Assembly: GCA_018825765.1 (NCBI GenBank)
Contig: JAHKAQ010000112.1
Coordinates: 1-9,560 of the forward strand
Direction of reading: 5' to 3'
Length of the DNA stretch: 9,560 bases
Origin: Patescibacteria group bacterium
Lineage (GTDB): Bacteria > Patescibacteriota > Minisyncoccia > CAIUEV01 > JAHKAQ01
How positions within the stretch are numbered: position 1 is the first letter of the stretch; each line of letters opens with the position of its first letter. Both the position numbers and the translations under genes were made by a program. This document shows positions 1 through 5,655 of the stretch, in pieces. A model generated the notes under the pieces. It did not search any database. It saw only the letters and a program-made list of their open reading frames with translations, and was not told the origin of the DNA.

Positions 1-201
1 AAAGCCGGCGACGATGACTACAAAAATTATTAAAATTTTGTATTCACGATTTAAAAAGGCCATAGCACCTTTGTGAATAGCAGCAGCTATTTCTTTTCCT
101 TTTTCACTTTCCACTTTTTGTTTCTTAACCTTCCAGGCTAATACTGCGGCTACTCCGAGCCCTAGTACAGCGATTAAGATTGAAATCCATTCTTGAGACA
201 T
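1..201 (-). CDS. hppA: Membrane-bound ion-pumping pyrophosphatase, N-terminal fragment
   Basis: This is a partial gene: the first 67 codons are visible and the frame is still open at base 1. The protein begins with M-S-Q-E-W, followed by a hydrophobic segment at about residues 5-23 and a Lys/Glu-rich stretch. Next comes the pattern EIAAAIHKGAMAFLNREYK (37-55) and the start of a second hydrophobic segment. The spacing I-x(2)-GA-x(2)-FL-x(2)-E after the first membrane helix is typical of the N-terminus of H+/Na+-translocating membrane pyrophosphatases, which hydrolyse PPi and pump ions across the cytoplasmic membrane. The catalytic DxxxD motifs would lie outside the window, so the call rests on the N-terminus alone. 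It starts 23 bases after the nusA stop on the same strand, so co-transcription is likely. There is no Shine-Dalgarno sequence; the upstream bases are A/T-rich. Confidence 0.75.
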   Translation of the reverse strand, partial: MSQEWISILIAVLGLGVAAVLAWKVKKQKVESEKGKEIAAAIHKGAMAFLNREYKILIIFVVIVAGF

Positions 202-224
202 AATTTTTTATACATTATTAATAT

Positions 225-1583
225 TTATTTAGTGCCCTCGTCGGGAGACTCGGGCTCTTTGCTTTTCTTTTCTTTTTTCGTGTCTTTCTTTTCCTCTTTT
301 TTTACTTCTTTTTCGTCTTTCTTGTCAGTTTTTTCTTCGCCCTCGTCCTCCTTCGCCTTGTCGGCTCCGGCGTATGAATCGGGAGATTCGCCCTTTTCAC
401 CCTCTTTTAAAGAGCCTTCCTTGTCCGCCGTAGCTTCAGCGGAGGCGGATTCTTTTTCAACGTCAATTTTCCAGCCGGTTAATCTGGCGGCCAGCCGCAC
501 ATTTTGTCCTCTTTTCCCGATAGCCAGACTTAACTGATCCGCGTCCACTATTACTTTGGCCTGATTTCCTTTCTCGTCTAACTCCACGTATTTTACTTTA
601 GCCGGCGCCAGCGCGTGGCTTATAAAAATCTTATAATCGTCATTGTGTTCAATGATATCTATTTTCTCCCCGCCCAACTCGTCGATTACAGCCTGCACTC
701 TAATTCCCTTCTGTCCCACGCAGGAACCTATAGGATCAATCCCTTCTTCTTCTGATTTAACCGCGATCTTGGAACGAGATCCTGGCTCTCTGGCAATGGA
801 AACTATCTTTACTGCTCCGGAAAAAATTTCCGGCACTTCCAGGCTGAATAATTTAATAACCAGATTTGGATTAACACGCGAAAGAGTTACTGACGTGTCC
901 TTGGCGTCCTTGTCCACTTTTTCCACGTAAACCTTGATCCTCTGGCCTGTCCGGTAATTTTCAGTTTCCACCTGATCCGGCGGAAAAAGCACGCCTACCA
1001 TTTTCCCAAGATCCAAAAATACGTTCCTGTTTTCCACTCTTTGCACCGTGGCCGTGATAACCTCTCCTTCTTTGTTTTTAAATTCTTCATAAAGCGTTTC
1101 TCTTTCCGCTTCCCGCAGTTTCTGGATAATTACCTGTTTGGCGTTTTGCGCCGCCACCCGGCCGAAAGAATTTTGCGCTTCTAACTCTATTTCAAGCTCG
1201 TCTCCCACGCTCGCGCCCTTTTTTATTTTCTTCGCTTCCTTAAGCGGGATATCCCGCTCTTTGTTGAAATGCGGCAATGTTTCCTCCTTGTCCTGTTCCT
1301 GCTTTTTGTCTTTTTCTGTTTCTTCCTCTTCTGCCTGCTCCATCTGTCTTATGGATTCGTCTACCACTTCCATTATTCTAAAAAACGTGGCCGTTTGTTT
1401 TTCCGCGTCAAATTTAGCCTTTACCACTTGTCCTTTCCGGCCGTAATCCTTTTTATACGCCGCCGCCAGCGCGTCTTCCACGATTTCCATCACCCTGCCC
1501 TTCTCGATTCCTTTTTCATCGCAAATTTGCGAAATCGCCGAGCTAAGCTCCTTGATGTTTATTTTTTGAACTTCTTTTCCCAT
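225..1583 (-). CDS. nusA: Transcription termination/antitermination factor NusA with long charged tail
   Basis: The 452-residue protein binds RNA polymerase and nascent RNA and modulates pausing, intrinsic termination and antitermination. Visible domains are: an N-terminal RNA-polymerase-binding domain (about 8-165), including the family motif FGRVAAQNAKQVIIQKLREAE; an S1 domain (about 172-236); KH1 (about 240-315, with EVPEI, AREPGSRSKIAV, DPIGSCVGQKG and GEKIDII); and KH2 (about 318-376, with GXXG as AIGKRGQNVRLAARLTGW). Two parts are unusual. A Glu/Lys/Gln-rich insertion occupies about residues 77-108 of the N-terminal domain. A low-complexity tail (379-452) replaces the acidic repeats of E. 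coli NusA and is partly encoded by palindromic segments. rimP and infB, its usual neighbours, are not adjacent: tyrS is divergent upstream and hppA follows. Its own promoter (1666-1693) and a hairpin leader precede it. The start fits the family N-terminus; an AAGG lies 12 bases upstream, too far for a good ribosome site. Confidence 0.97.
   Translation of the reverse strand: MGKEVQKINIKELSSAISQICDEKGIEKGRVMEIVEDALAAAYKKDYGRKGQVVKAKFDAEKQTATFFRIMEVVDESIRQMEQAEEEETEKDKKQEQDKEETLPHFNKERDIPLKEAKKIKKGASVGDELEIELEAQNSFGRVAAQNAKQVIIQKLREAERETLYEEFKNKEGEVITATVQRVENRNVFLDLGKMVGVLFPPDQVETENYRTGQRIKVYVEKVDKDAKDTSVTLSRVNPNLVIKLFSLEVPEIFSGAVKIVSIAREPGSRSKIAVKSEEEGIDPIGSCVGQKGIRVQAVIDELGGEKIDIIEHNDDYKIFISHALAPAKVKYVELDEKGNQAKVIVDADQLSLAIGKRGQNVRLAARLTGWKIDVEKESASAEATADKEGSLKEGEKGESPDSYAGADKAKEDEGEEKTDKKDEKEVKKEEKKDTKKEKKSKEPESPDEGTK
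234..255. repeat. Palindromic hairpin segment in the nusA tail, GGGA loop
   Basis: The arms GCCC-TC-GTC and GAC-TC-GGGC flank a GGGA loop (plus strand), giving a near-symmetrical hairpin with one 2x2 internal mismatch. It lies in frame just before the nusA stop and encodes about residues 444-450, within PESPDEG. It shares the GGGA loop and the encoded ESPD with the segment at 369-392, which suggests two members of one short element family. Dispersed copies elsewhere in the genome would be needed to prove that. Confidence 0.5.
369..392. repeat. Palindromic hairpin segment in the nusA tail, GGGA loop, second copy
   Basis: The left arm is GGCG, then a TATG bulge, then AATC; the loop is GGGA; the right arm is GATTCGCC (plus strand). 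This gives an eight-pair stem with a four-base bulge. In nusA it encodes about residues 398-405 (GESPDSYA). It resembles the 234-255 segment in loop sequence, orientation and reading frame. Confidence 0.5.
424..449. repeat. Imperfect 26-base palindrome encoding S-A-S-A-E-A-T-A-D in nusA
   Basis: Eleven-base arms (TCCGCCGTAGC and GCGGAGGCGGA) flank a TTCA loop. Six outer and two inner pairs are Watson-Crick, with one G-T wobble and two mismatches. The element starts exactly where KH2 ends (residue 379) and is read as SASAEATAD, an alanine-rich stretch unlike the Lys/Glu tail around it. It looks like a short GC-rich palindromic element inserted in frame at a domain boundary, comparable in principle to the protein-coding palindromic elements known from Rickettsia. 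Only one copy is present in this window. Confidence 0.55.
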
Positions 1584-1609
1584 TTTAAAATATTACCTTT
1601 TTAACGCTT

Positions 1610-1641
1610 TTTAAAAATAAAATCCGGACCGTGCCGGATTT
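1610..1641 (-). terminator. Terminator-like hairpin in the nusA leader (candidate attenuator)
   Basis: Read on the minus strand, an 8-base-pair stem AAATCCGG/CCGGATTT with loop CACGGT (1620-1641) is followed directly by a T-rich run (TTTTATTTTT, overlapping the stem end). It has the form of an intrinsic terminator on the minus strand only; the plus strand has no T run after the stem. It lies between the predicted nusA promoter and the nusA start, about 18-40 bases into the leader. No minus-strand gene lies upstream for it to terminate, so attenuation of nusA is the simplest reading. Confidence 0.6.
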
Positions 1642-1665
1642 ACCTCTCTTCTGGAATCTTTTATC

Positions 1666-1693
1666 AGTATAGTTCATTGCAGCTTAAAGTCAA
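1666..1693 (-). promoter_or_regulatory. Sigma-70-type promoter of nusA
   Basis: The -35 box TTGACT (1688-1693) and -10 box TATACT (1666-1671), read on the minus strand, each match the consensus at five of six positions and are separated by 16 bases. Transcription would start near 1659, giving a leader of about 75 bases that contains the hairpin at 1610-1641. Confidence 0.65.
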
Positions 1694-1710
1694 TAAGCGT
1701 GCGTCTTTTA

Positions 1711-1716
1711 TATAAT
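1711..1716 (+). promoter_or_regulatory. Possible -10 box for tyrS
   Basis: A perfect TATAAT lies 113 bases upstream of the tyrS start. The positions 16-18 bases upstream (AGTCAA region) do not match a -35 consensus and overlap the -35 of the divergent nusA promoter. If real, the two promoters lie back to back. The leader would be about 105 bases, and I see no T-box or other riboswitch in it. Confidence 0.3.
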
Positions 1717-1829
1717 TTGTTTTCCAATTTACTCTCTTCGGTATATGAAAAATTAACCTTTATGTCTATTTCGCGCCTTGCTTTTGTCTCCACATTCTCT
1801 ACAATCAAGAAAGAAACTAATCTATTTTC

Positions 1830-3068
1830 ATGAAAAAACAAGCGCCAAAAATAAAAGCCGATCCCAAAATAATAAGCCAATTCCTGGACAGGGGAGTGGA
1901 GGCTGTTTACCCCTCGAAAGAAAAGCTTCGAAAAAAACTTCTAAAAAAAGAGCGCTTGCGCGTGTATCAGGGATTTGATCCTACCGGCCCTTATCTCCAT
2001 ATTGGCCATGCCATTGGCATCCGCGCCCTTCGTCTCCTGCAGCAACTGGGCCACGAAGTAATTTTTCTAGTGGGAGATTACACTTCTAAAATCGGCGATC
2101 CGGACAAAGACACTACCCGAACAATACTCACCGACGAAGAAATCCAGTCCAATATGCGAAACTGGAAAAAACAGGCCGGTGAGCTTATTGATTTTTCCGG
2201 AGAGAATCCGGTCAAATTCGAGCGCAACCACCGCTGGCTTTCCCGCTTGAAGATGAAAGATTTAATAAAGCTTATGTCTCAAATAACCGTTCAGCGCTTA
2301 ACTGAACGCGACCTGTTCAAGCGCCGGCTGAAAAAAGGCGACCCTATCCGTCTGCACGAATTTTTCTACCCGCTTATGCAGGGCTATGACAGTGTGGCCA
2401 TGAAAATTGATTTGGAAATGGGCGGCGCCGACCAGATTTTTAATATGCTGGTGGGCCGCGATCTGGTAAAAAATTATCTGGGAAAAGAAAAATTCGTCCG
2501 CGCCAACAAAATGATGGACGCGCCTGACTGCCAAACCATGTCAAAAACCAAAGGCAACGGCATCAATCTTTCCGACACGCCTCAGCAGATGTTTGGCAAA
2601 GCCATGTCATATTCGGACCAGCATATTATTCCCGGCCTGGAGCTTCTTACCGACTTGCCCCAGGGAAAAATAAAAGAAATAAAACAGGCCATGGAAAAAG
2701 GCCAAAACCCCATGCAGTTCAAAAAGACAATGGCCTTTGAAATAGTGCGCATCATAAAAGGCGAGAAAGCCGCCCGCCTGGCGAGAAATTATTTTGAAAA
2801 AGTCTTTTCCGAAAAACAAACCCCTAACGATCTTCCAACTGTAAAAGTAAAAAACAATTCAGAAATTCTTCCGGTGCTTCAAAAAAGCTTTAAAAAAAAT
2901 GGCGAAAAAATAAGCAACAGCGAATTAAAACGCCTGATAAAACAAGGCGCGGTCAAGGCCAGGGAAAAGTTAATAAAAGAAATAAATCACAAATTAAAAA
3001 TCCCTTCAAAGGGTCTGGTTATAAAGGTAGGTAAAAGAAACTGGTTTAAGATTATAAAAATAAATTAA
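1830..3068 (+). CDS. tyrS: Tyrosyl-tRNA synthetase
   Basis: The 412-residue cytoplasmic class I synthetase attaches tyrosine to tRNA-Tyr with ATP. The catalytic Rossmann fold carries the HIGH motif as YLHIGH (55-60) after VYQGFDPTG. The tyrosine-site segment YPLMQGYD (180-187) and GGADQIFNMLVGR (198-210) match bacterial TyrRS. The second class I signature (KMSKS) appears as TMSKTKGN (236-243): the first lysine is threonine and the last serine is threonine, while the catalytically important central lysine remains. About residues 345-412 form the C-terminal S4-like tRNA-binding domain. The length is normal for the compact TyrRS type. The ATG chosen gives a typical short N-terminal helix; there is no Shine-Dalgarno sequence. 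TrpRS is excluded by the GGADQ and S4 arrangement. Confidence 0.96.
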   Translation: MKKQAPKIKADPKIISQFLDRGVEAVYPSKEKLRKKLLKKERLRVYQGFDPTGPYLHIGHAIGIRALRLLQQLGHEVIFLVGDYTSKIGDPDKDTTRTILTDEEIQSNMRNWKKQAGELIDFSGENPVKFERNHRWLSRLKMKDLIKLMSQITVQRLTERDLFKRRLKKGDPIRLHEFFYPLMQGYDSVAMKIDLEMGGADQIFNMLVGRDLVKNYLGKEKFVRANKMMDAPDCQTMSKTKGNGINLSDTPQQMFGKAMSYSDQHIIPGLELLTDLPQGKIKEIKQAMEKGQNPMQFKKTMAFEIVRIIKGEKAARLARNYFEKVFSEKQTPNDLPTVKVKNNSEILPVLQKSFKKNGEKISNSELKRLIKQGAVKAREKLIKEINHKLKIPSKGLVIKVGKRNWFKIIKIN

Positions 3069-3069
3069 A

Positions 3070-3090
3070 AAAACATTTCCAAAATGTTTT
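3070..3090. terminator. Bidirectional terminator between tyrS and the initiator tRNA gene
   Basis: A 9-base-pair stem AAAACATTT/AAATGTTTT with loop CCA (plus strand) starts two bases after the tyrS stop and ends two bases from the tRNA 3' end. On the minus strand the stem runs into seven consecutive T, a good terminator for the tRNA. On the plus strand only the four stem T and then GTTG follow, which is weaker. The stem is AT-rich, so termination of tyrS through it is less certain. Confidence 0.6.
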
Positions 3091-3091
3091 G

Positions 3092-3164
3092 TTGCGGGGG
3101 GCGGACTCGAACCGCCAACCTCGAGGTTATGGGCCTCGTGAGCTGCCAATTGCTCTACCCCGCG
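3092..3164 (-). tRNA. Initiator tRNA-fMet (CAU)
   Basis: The 73-base cloverleaf on the minus strand has acceptor CGCGGGG/CCCCGCA, D-stem GAGC/GCTC, anticodon stem CGAGG/CCTCG with loop CCCATAA, and T-arm GGCGG-TTCGAGT-CCGCC with discriminator A73. The unpaired C1-A72 and the A11-U24 pair mark it as an initiator rather than an elongator tRNA-Met or tRNA-Ile2 precursor; the acceptor arm is the same as in E. coli tRNA-fMet. The CAU anticodon is at 3129-3131. Two departures are visible. Position 33 is C (base 3132) where nearly all tRNAs have U. The anticodon stem has A29-U41 followed by two G-C pairs instead of the usual three G-C pairs. The CCA end is not encoded (ACAA follows), so a CCA-adding enzyme is needed. 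Confidence 0.95.
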
Positions 3165-3171
3165 TATTTAA

Positions 3172-3198
3172 GTTATATAATTTCCACCCAAAGGTCAA
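3172..3198 (-). promoter_or_regulatory. Probable promoter of the initiator tRNA
   Basis: On the minus strand, TTGACC (-35, 3193-3198) and TATAAC (-10, 3172-3177) each match the consensus at five of six positions, with a short 15-base spacer. The predicted start (about 3164-3166) falls at or just before the mature 5' end of the tRNA, so the 5' leader would be very short or absent. Confidence 0.5.
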
Positions 3199-3219
3199 GC
3201 TAAAAAACAGCTAAAAAAC
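3198..3219. repeat. Perfect tandem duplication, 2 x 11 bases
   Basis: AGCTAAAAAAC occurs twice without a gap (3198-3208 and 3209-3219). On the minus strand it supplies two T6 runs after the smc hairpin and reaches the -35 box of the tRNA promoter. It probably arose by slippage. Confidence 0.85.
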
Positions 3220-3247
3220 AAGCCCGAATTATTCCCAATAAGCCTGT
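3213..3247 (-). terminator. Possible terminator of smc
   Basis: Immediately after the smc stop, minus-strand arms ACAGGC/GCTTGT (one G-T wobble) enclose an inner stem TTATT/AATAA with loop GGG. A five-base bulge sits on the 3' side, and T6 follows. The bulge weakens the structure. It would separate smc transcripts from the tRNA gene. Confidence 0.4.
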
Positions 3248-5461
3248 TTAATCTTTTTTCTCCAGATCCAGGCTCAAAAGACTGCTTTCCCCGCCGTCTC
3301 CCATGGTTACTCCGTAAAGTATCTGCGCCTGCCTCATTACTTCGCGATTATGAGTGACCACGATAAATTGAGTCCCAGCTCCCATTATCTGTAAAATTTT
3401 GGCAAACCTGGCTGAATTCACCTCATCCAGGGCCGCGTCCACCTCGTCCAGCATCACAAACGGCGGCGCGCCCGAAGCAATCATGGAAAAAAGAAAAGCG
3501 ATTGAAGTAAGCGCCTTTTCCCCGCCTGAAAGCATGCCCAGCCCTTTTATTTTTTTACCCGGCGGCGCCGCTTTTATATCAATCCCGGTAAGAAAAGAAC
3601 CAGCCTTGCCAGCTTGTTCCTCGCTTTTATCTGGTATTTCCACTTTTAATAATCTGGCTGTTCCGCCTTTAAAAATAATCCTAAAAAATTTAGAAAAATT
3701 CTTATTTATTTTTTGAAAAGTTTTTTTAAATCGGCTGTCTATTTTTTCCTCCAGGTCTCTTATAATTTTTTTTAAGGATTTCATGGTTTCCTTTATATCT
3801 TTTGTTTTTTCCATAAAGCCGTCATATCTTTTTGAGGTTTTTTCATATTCCTTAATCACCCCGGGTTCAATCGTCTCGCAAACGCTTATCTTTTTTATCA
3901 ATTCCGCCACCTCCTGCCCCAGCTTTCCCGCGTTAACCCTTTCTAAACCGCCGCCCTTTATTTCCTCCGGCTCAATTTTCAAAGTGTTTTTAATATCCAT
4001 CCGTAAATCACTTTCTCTCACTTCTATCTTGGCAAGCTCAATGTCGACTAAATTCAGCCGATCTTTAATCTGCTCTTTTTTTTCATCTTCTCTTTCCCTG
4101 TCTTTTTCAAAATAAAAAAAGGCCTGTCTTTTTTTATCCTCTTTTTCTTTTATTTTTCCCAGTCTGTCCAAAATCAGTTTCTGTTCATTTTTTGCCCGGC
4201 ATATTTCCTTTTGCCGGTTTTTTATTATCTTTTCCACTCGCTCCAGACTCTTTTCCAGCTCTCTTATCGCCGGAGTTTTATCAATTTTTATCACTCCTTT
4301 GGAAATTTCGTCTTTCAATCTTATGGCCAGCCCCCTTACCCTTATCAGTCCTTTGAAAATAAAATTCCTGTTTTTCTTGGCCTGGTCAATCTCCTGGATT
4401 AGTTTTTTTAGCTTTTCTTTCACATAAGAAATATCAATCCTTCGCTCATCTTTTGTTTTCTCAAAAACAATTTTTTCCCCTAAAATCTCCAACTGCCCTT
4501 GCGCTATGGAAACTTCCCGTAAAAGACTGTTTTCTTTTTGGCCCGCTCTCTTAAGTTCCTTTTCCAGTTCCCGCTCCCGCTCTTTTTCAAGAAACCGGTC
4601 TTTTCTTGAAATCCGCTCTTCCCTTCCTTGTGTTTTCGAAGTTTTTTTAAGTTCCGTTAGCTTTTTTTCCACTCCTGCTAATTCCTTCTCCAACTCTTCT
4701 CGCGCGTTTTCATGCTGTTTTTTCTTTTTTTCGATTTCTTTCCATAAAGTTCCGTAATATTTTCGGCTTTTTTCCTCCAACTCTCGCTCTAACTCTTTCT
4801 GTTTTTTCTTTTTTTCAGCTTGAATTCCCAGGTATTCAAGCCTGGGGCCTATTTCATTTATTATAACTCTGGCTTTGTCCAGGTTATCTTTAGCTTTTTC
4901 CAGTCTTTTTATCGAACTTTGTTTTTTTGTCTGAAAATGCTTTACCCTGGCCGCTTCTTCTATCATCTCTTTTCTTGTTAGGGGGCTCACGGTAATTAAG
5001 CGGTCAGCCAGCCCCTGATTCACGATCGAATAGCTTTCCTGCCCAATACCCGCTTCTCCTAAAATTTCCAGAATATTTTTAAGCTGAACCCGGCTGTTAT
5101 TTATATAGTATTCATTTTCTCCTGAAGCGTAGATTTTTCTGGTTACCACCACCTCTTTATATGATAAGGAAATTTTCTTATCCCTGTTGTCAAAGAACAG
5201 TGAAACAAAAGCTGAAGATAGCGGCCGTTTTAACGAACTCCCGCCAAAAATTACGTCCCGGTTTTTTTTGCTCCGCACCTGCTTTTTACTCTGAGCTCCA
5301 AGACTCCACTTTAAAGCGTCGCAAATATTGCTTTTGCCTGATCCGTTCGGGCCGACAATCGCCGTAATCCCGCCCTTGTCTCTGCCCGGCCGCGTAAGGA
5401 TTATTTCGGTTTTTTTATAAAAAGACTTAAACCCTTTTATCTCAATTTTCTTAAGCCACAT
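3248..5461 (-). CDS. smc: Shortened SMC-type chromosome-organising ATPase
   Basis: The 737-residue protein has the ABC-type split head of SMC ATPases, which form and move DNA loops on the nucleoid. The N-terminal head opens with the family start MWLKKIEIKGFKSF, followed by Walker A GPNGSGKSN (37-45). The SMC-typical segment YSIVNQGLADRLI through EEAARVKHF ends at about residue 176. Charged coiled coil runs from about 180 to 590. The C-terminal head has signature LSGGEK (644-649), Walker B FVMLDEVDAALDE (668-680) and the H-loop VVTHNRE (701-707). Bacterial SMC is normally about 1150-1200 residues with a globular hinge; I find no hinge-like glycine-rich block in the middle and no CxxC hook of Rad50 type. 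The stretch ETIEPGVIKEYEKTSKRYD (529-547) and FKGGTARL match the SMC C-terminal arm and head, which argues against RecN. No Shine-Dalgarno is present. The shortening looks natural because the frame is intact. Confidence 0.88.
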   Translation of the reverse strand: MWLKKIEIKGFKSFYKKTEIILTRPGRDKGGITAIVGPNGSGKSNICDALKWSLGAQSKKQVRSKKNRDVIFGGSSLKRPLSSAFVSLFFDNRDKKISLSYKEVVVTRKIYASGENEYYINNSRVQLKNILEILGEAGIGQESYSIVNQGLADRLITVSPLTRKEMIEEAARVKHFQTKKQSSIKRLEKAKDNLDKARVIINEIGPRLEYLGIQAEKKKKQKELERELEEKSRKYYGTLWKEIEKKKKQHENAREELEKELAGVEKKLTELKKTSKTQGREERISRKDRFLEKERERELEKELKRAGQKENSLLREVSIAQGQLEILGEKIVFEKTKDERRIDISYVKEKLKKLIQEIDQAKKNRNFIFKGLIRVRGLAIRLKDEISKGVIKIDKTPAIRELEKSLERVEKIIKNRQKEICRAKNEQKLILDRLGKIKEKEDKKRQAFFYFEKDREREDEKKEQIKDRLNLVDIELAKIEVRESDLRMDIKNTLKIEPEEIKGGGLERVNAGKLGQEVAELIKKISVCETIEPGVIKEYEKTSKRYDGFMEKTKDIKETMKSLKKIIRDLEEKIDSRFKKTFQKINKNFSKFFRIIFKGGTARLLKVEIPDKSEEQAGKAGSFLTGIDIKAAPPGKKIKGLGMLSGGEKALTSIAFLFSMIASGAPPFVMLDEVDAALDEVNSARFAKILQIMGAGTQFIVVTHNREVMRQAQILYGVTMGDGGESSLLSLDLEKKD

Positions 5462-5554
5462 TTTTAAAAAGTTTTAATATTTTTTTTCGCCTCTTTTTAT
5501 TATCCCTTATCTATACTTCTCCTGTTCTTATTCAATTCAATTTTACAATTTACA

Positions 5555-5584
5555 ATCATACCACAACACCCCTTAATTCCTCAA
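5555..5584 (-). promoter_or_regulatory. Probable extended -10 promoter of smc
   Basis: On the minus strand TTGAGG (5579-5584) and TATGAT (5555-5560) are 18 bases apart, and TGG precedes the -10 box, giving the TGn extended -10 form. The start would be near 5548, with a leader of about 85 bases to the smc ATG. Confidence 0.45.
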
Positions 5585-5587
5585 ACC

Positions 5588-5613
5588 TTGACCAATTGTC
5601 CAAAAAATGACAA
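5588..5613 (+). promoter_or_regulatory. Inverted repeats upstream of the response regulator (candidate operator)
   Basis: TTGACCAATTGTCCAA (5588-5603) is an imperfect 16-base palindrome. Its right part TTGTC (5596-5600) forms a second inverted repeat with GACAA (5609-5613). TTGACC and TTGTCC also form a direct repeat with 8-base periodicity. A weak -10 (TATCTG, 5617-5622) lies 15 bases after TTGTCC. The position, between divergent smc and response-regulator genes, fits an autoregulatory site. Nothing else was seen in the 5462-5655 gap besides this and the smc promoter. Confidence 0.35.
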
Positions 5614-5655
5614 GTTTATCTGTTTTTAAGGTTTCTCCAAACAATAAAAATAACA

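Noticed and set aside
225..1604. Plus-strand frames antisense to nusA rich in Ser/Phe
   Set aside because: They are mirror images of the Lys/Glu-rich nusA coding sequence with no ribosome sites or recognisable domains.
1717..1829. T-box or other riboswitch in the tyrS leader
   Set aside because: No T-box sequence, specifier loop or terminator/antiterminator pair is visible.
1674..1880. A 68-codon minus-strand frame between nusA and tyrS
   Set aside because: It overlaps the tyrS start, ends at the nusA promoter, matches no family I recognise (including RimP) and has no ribosome site.
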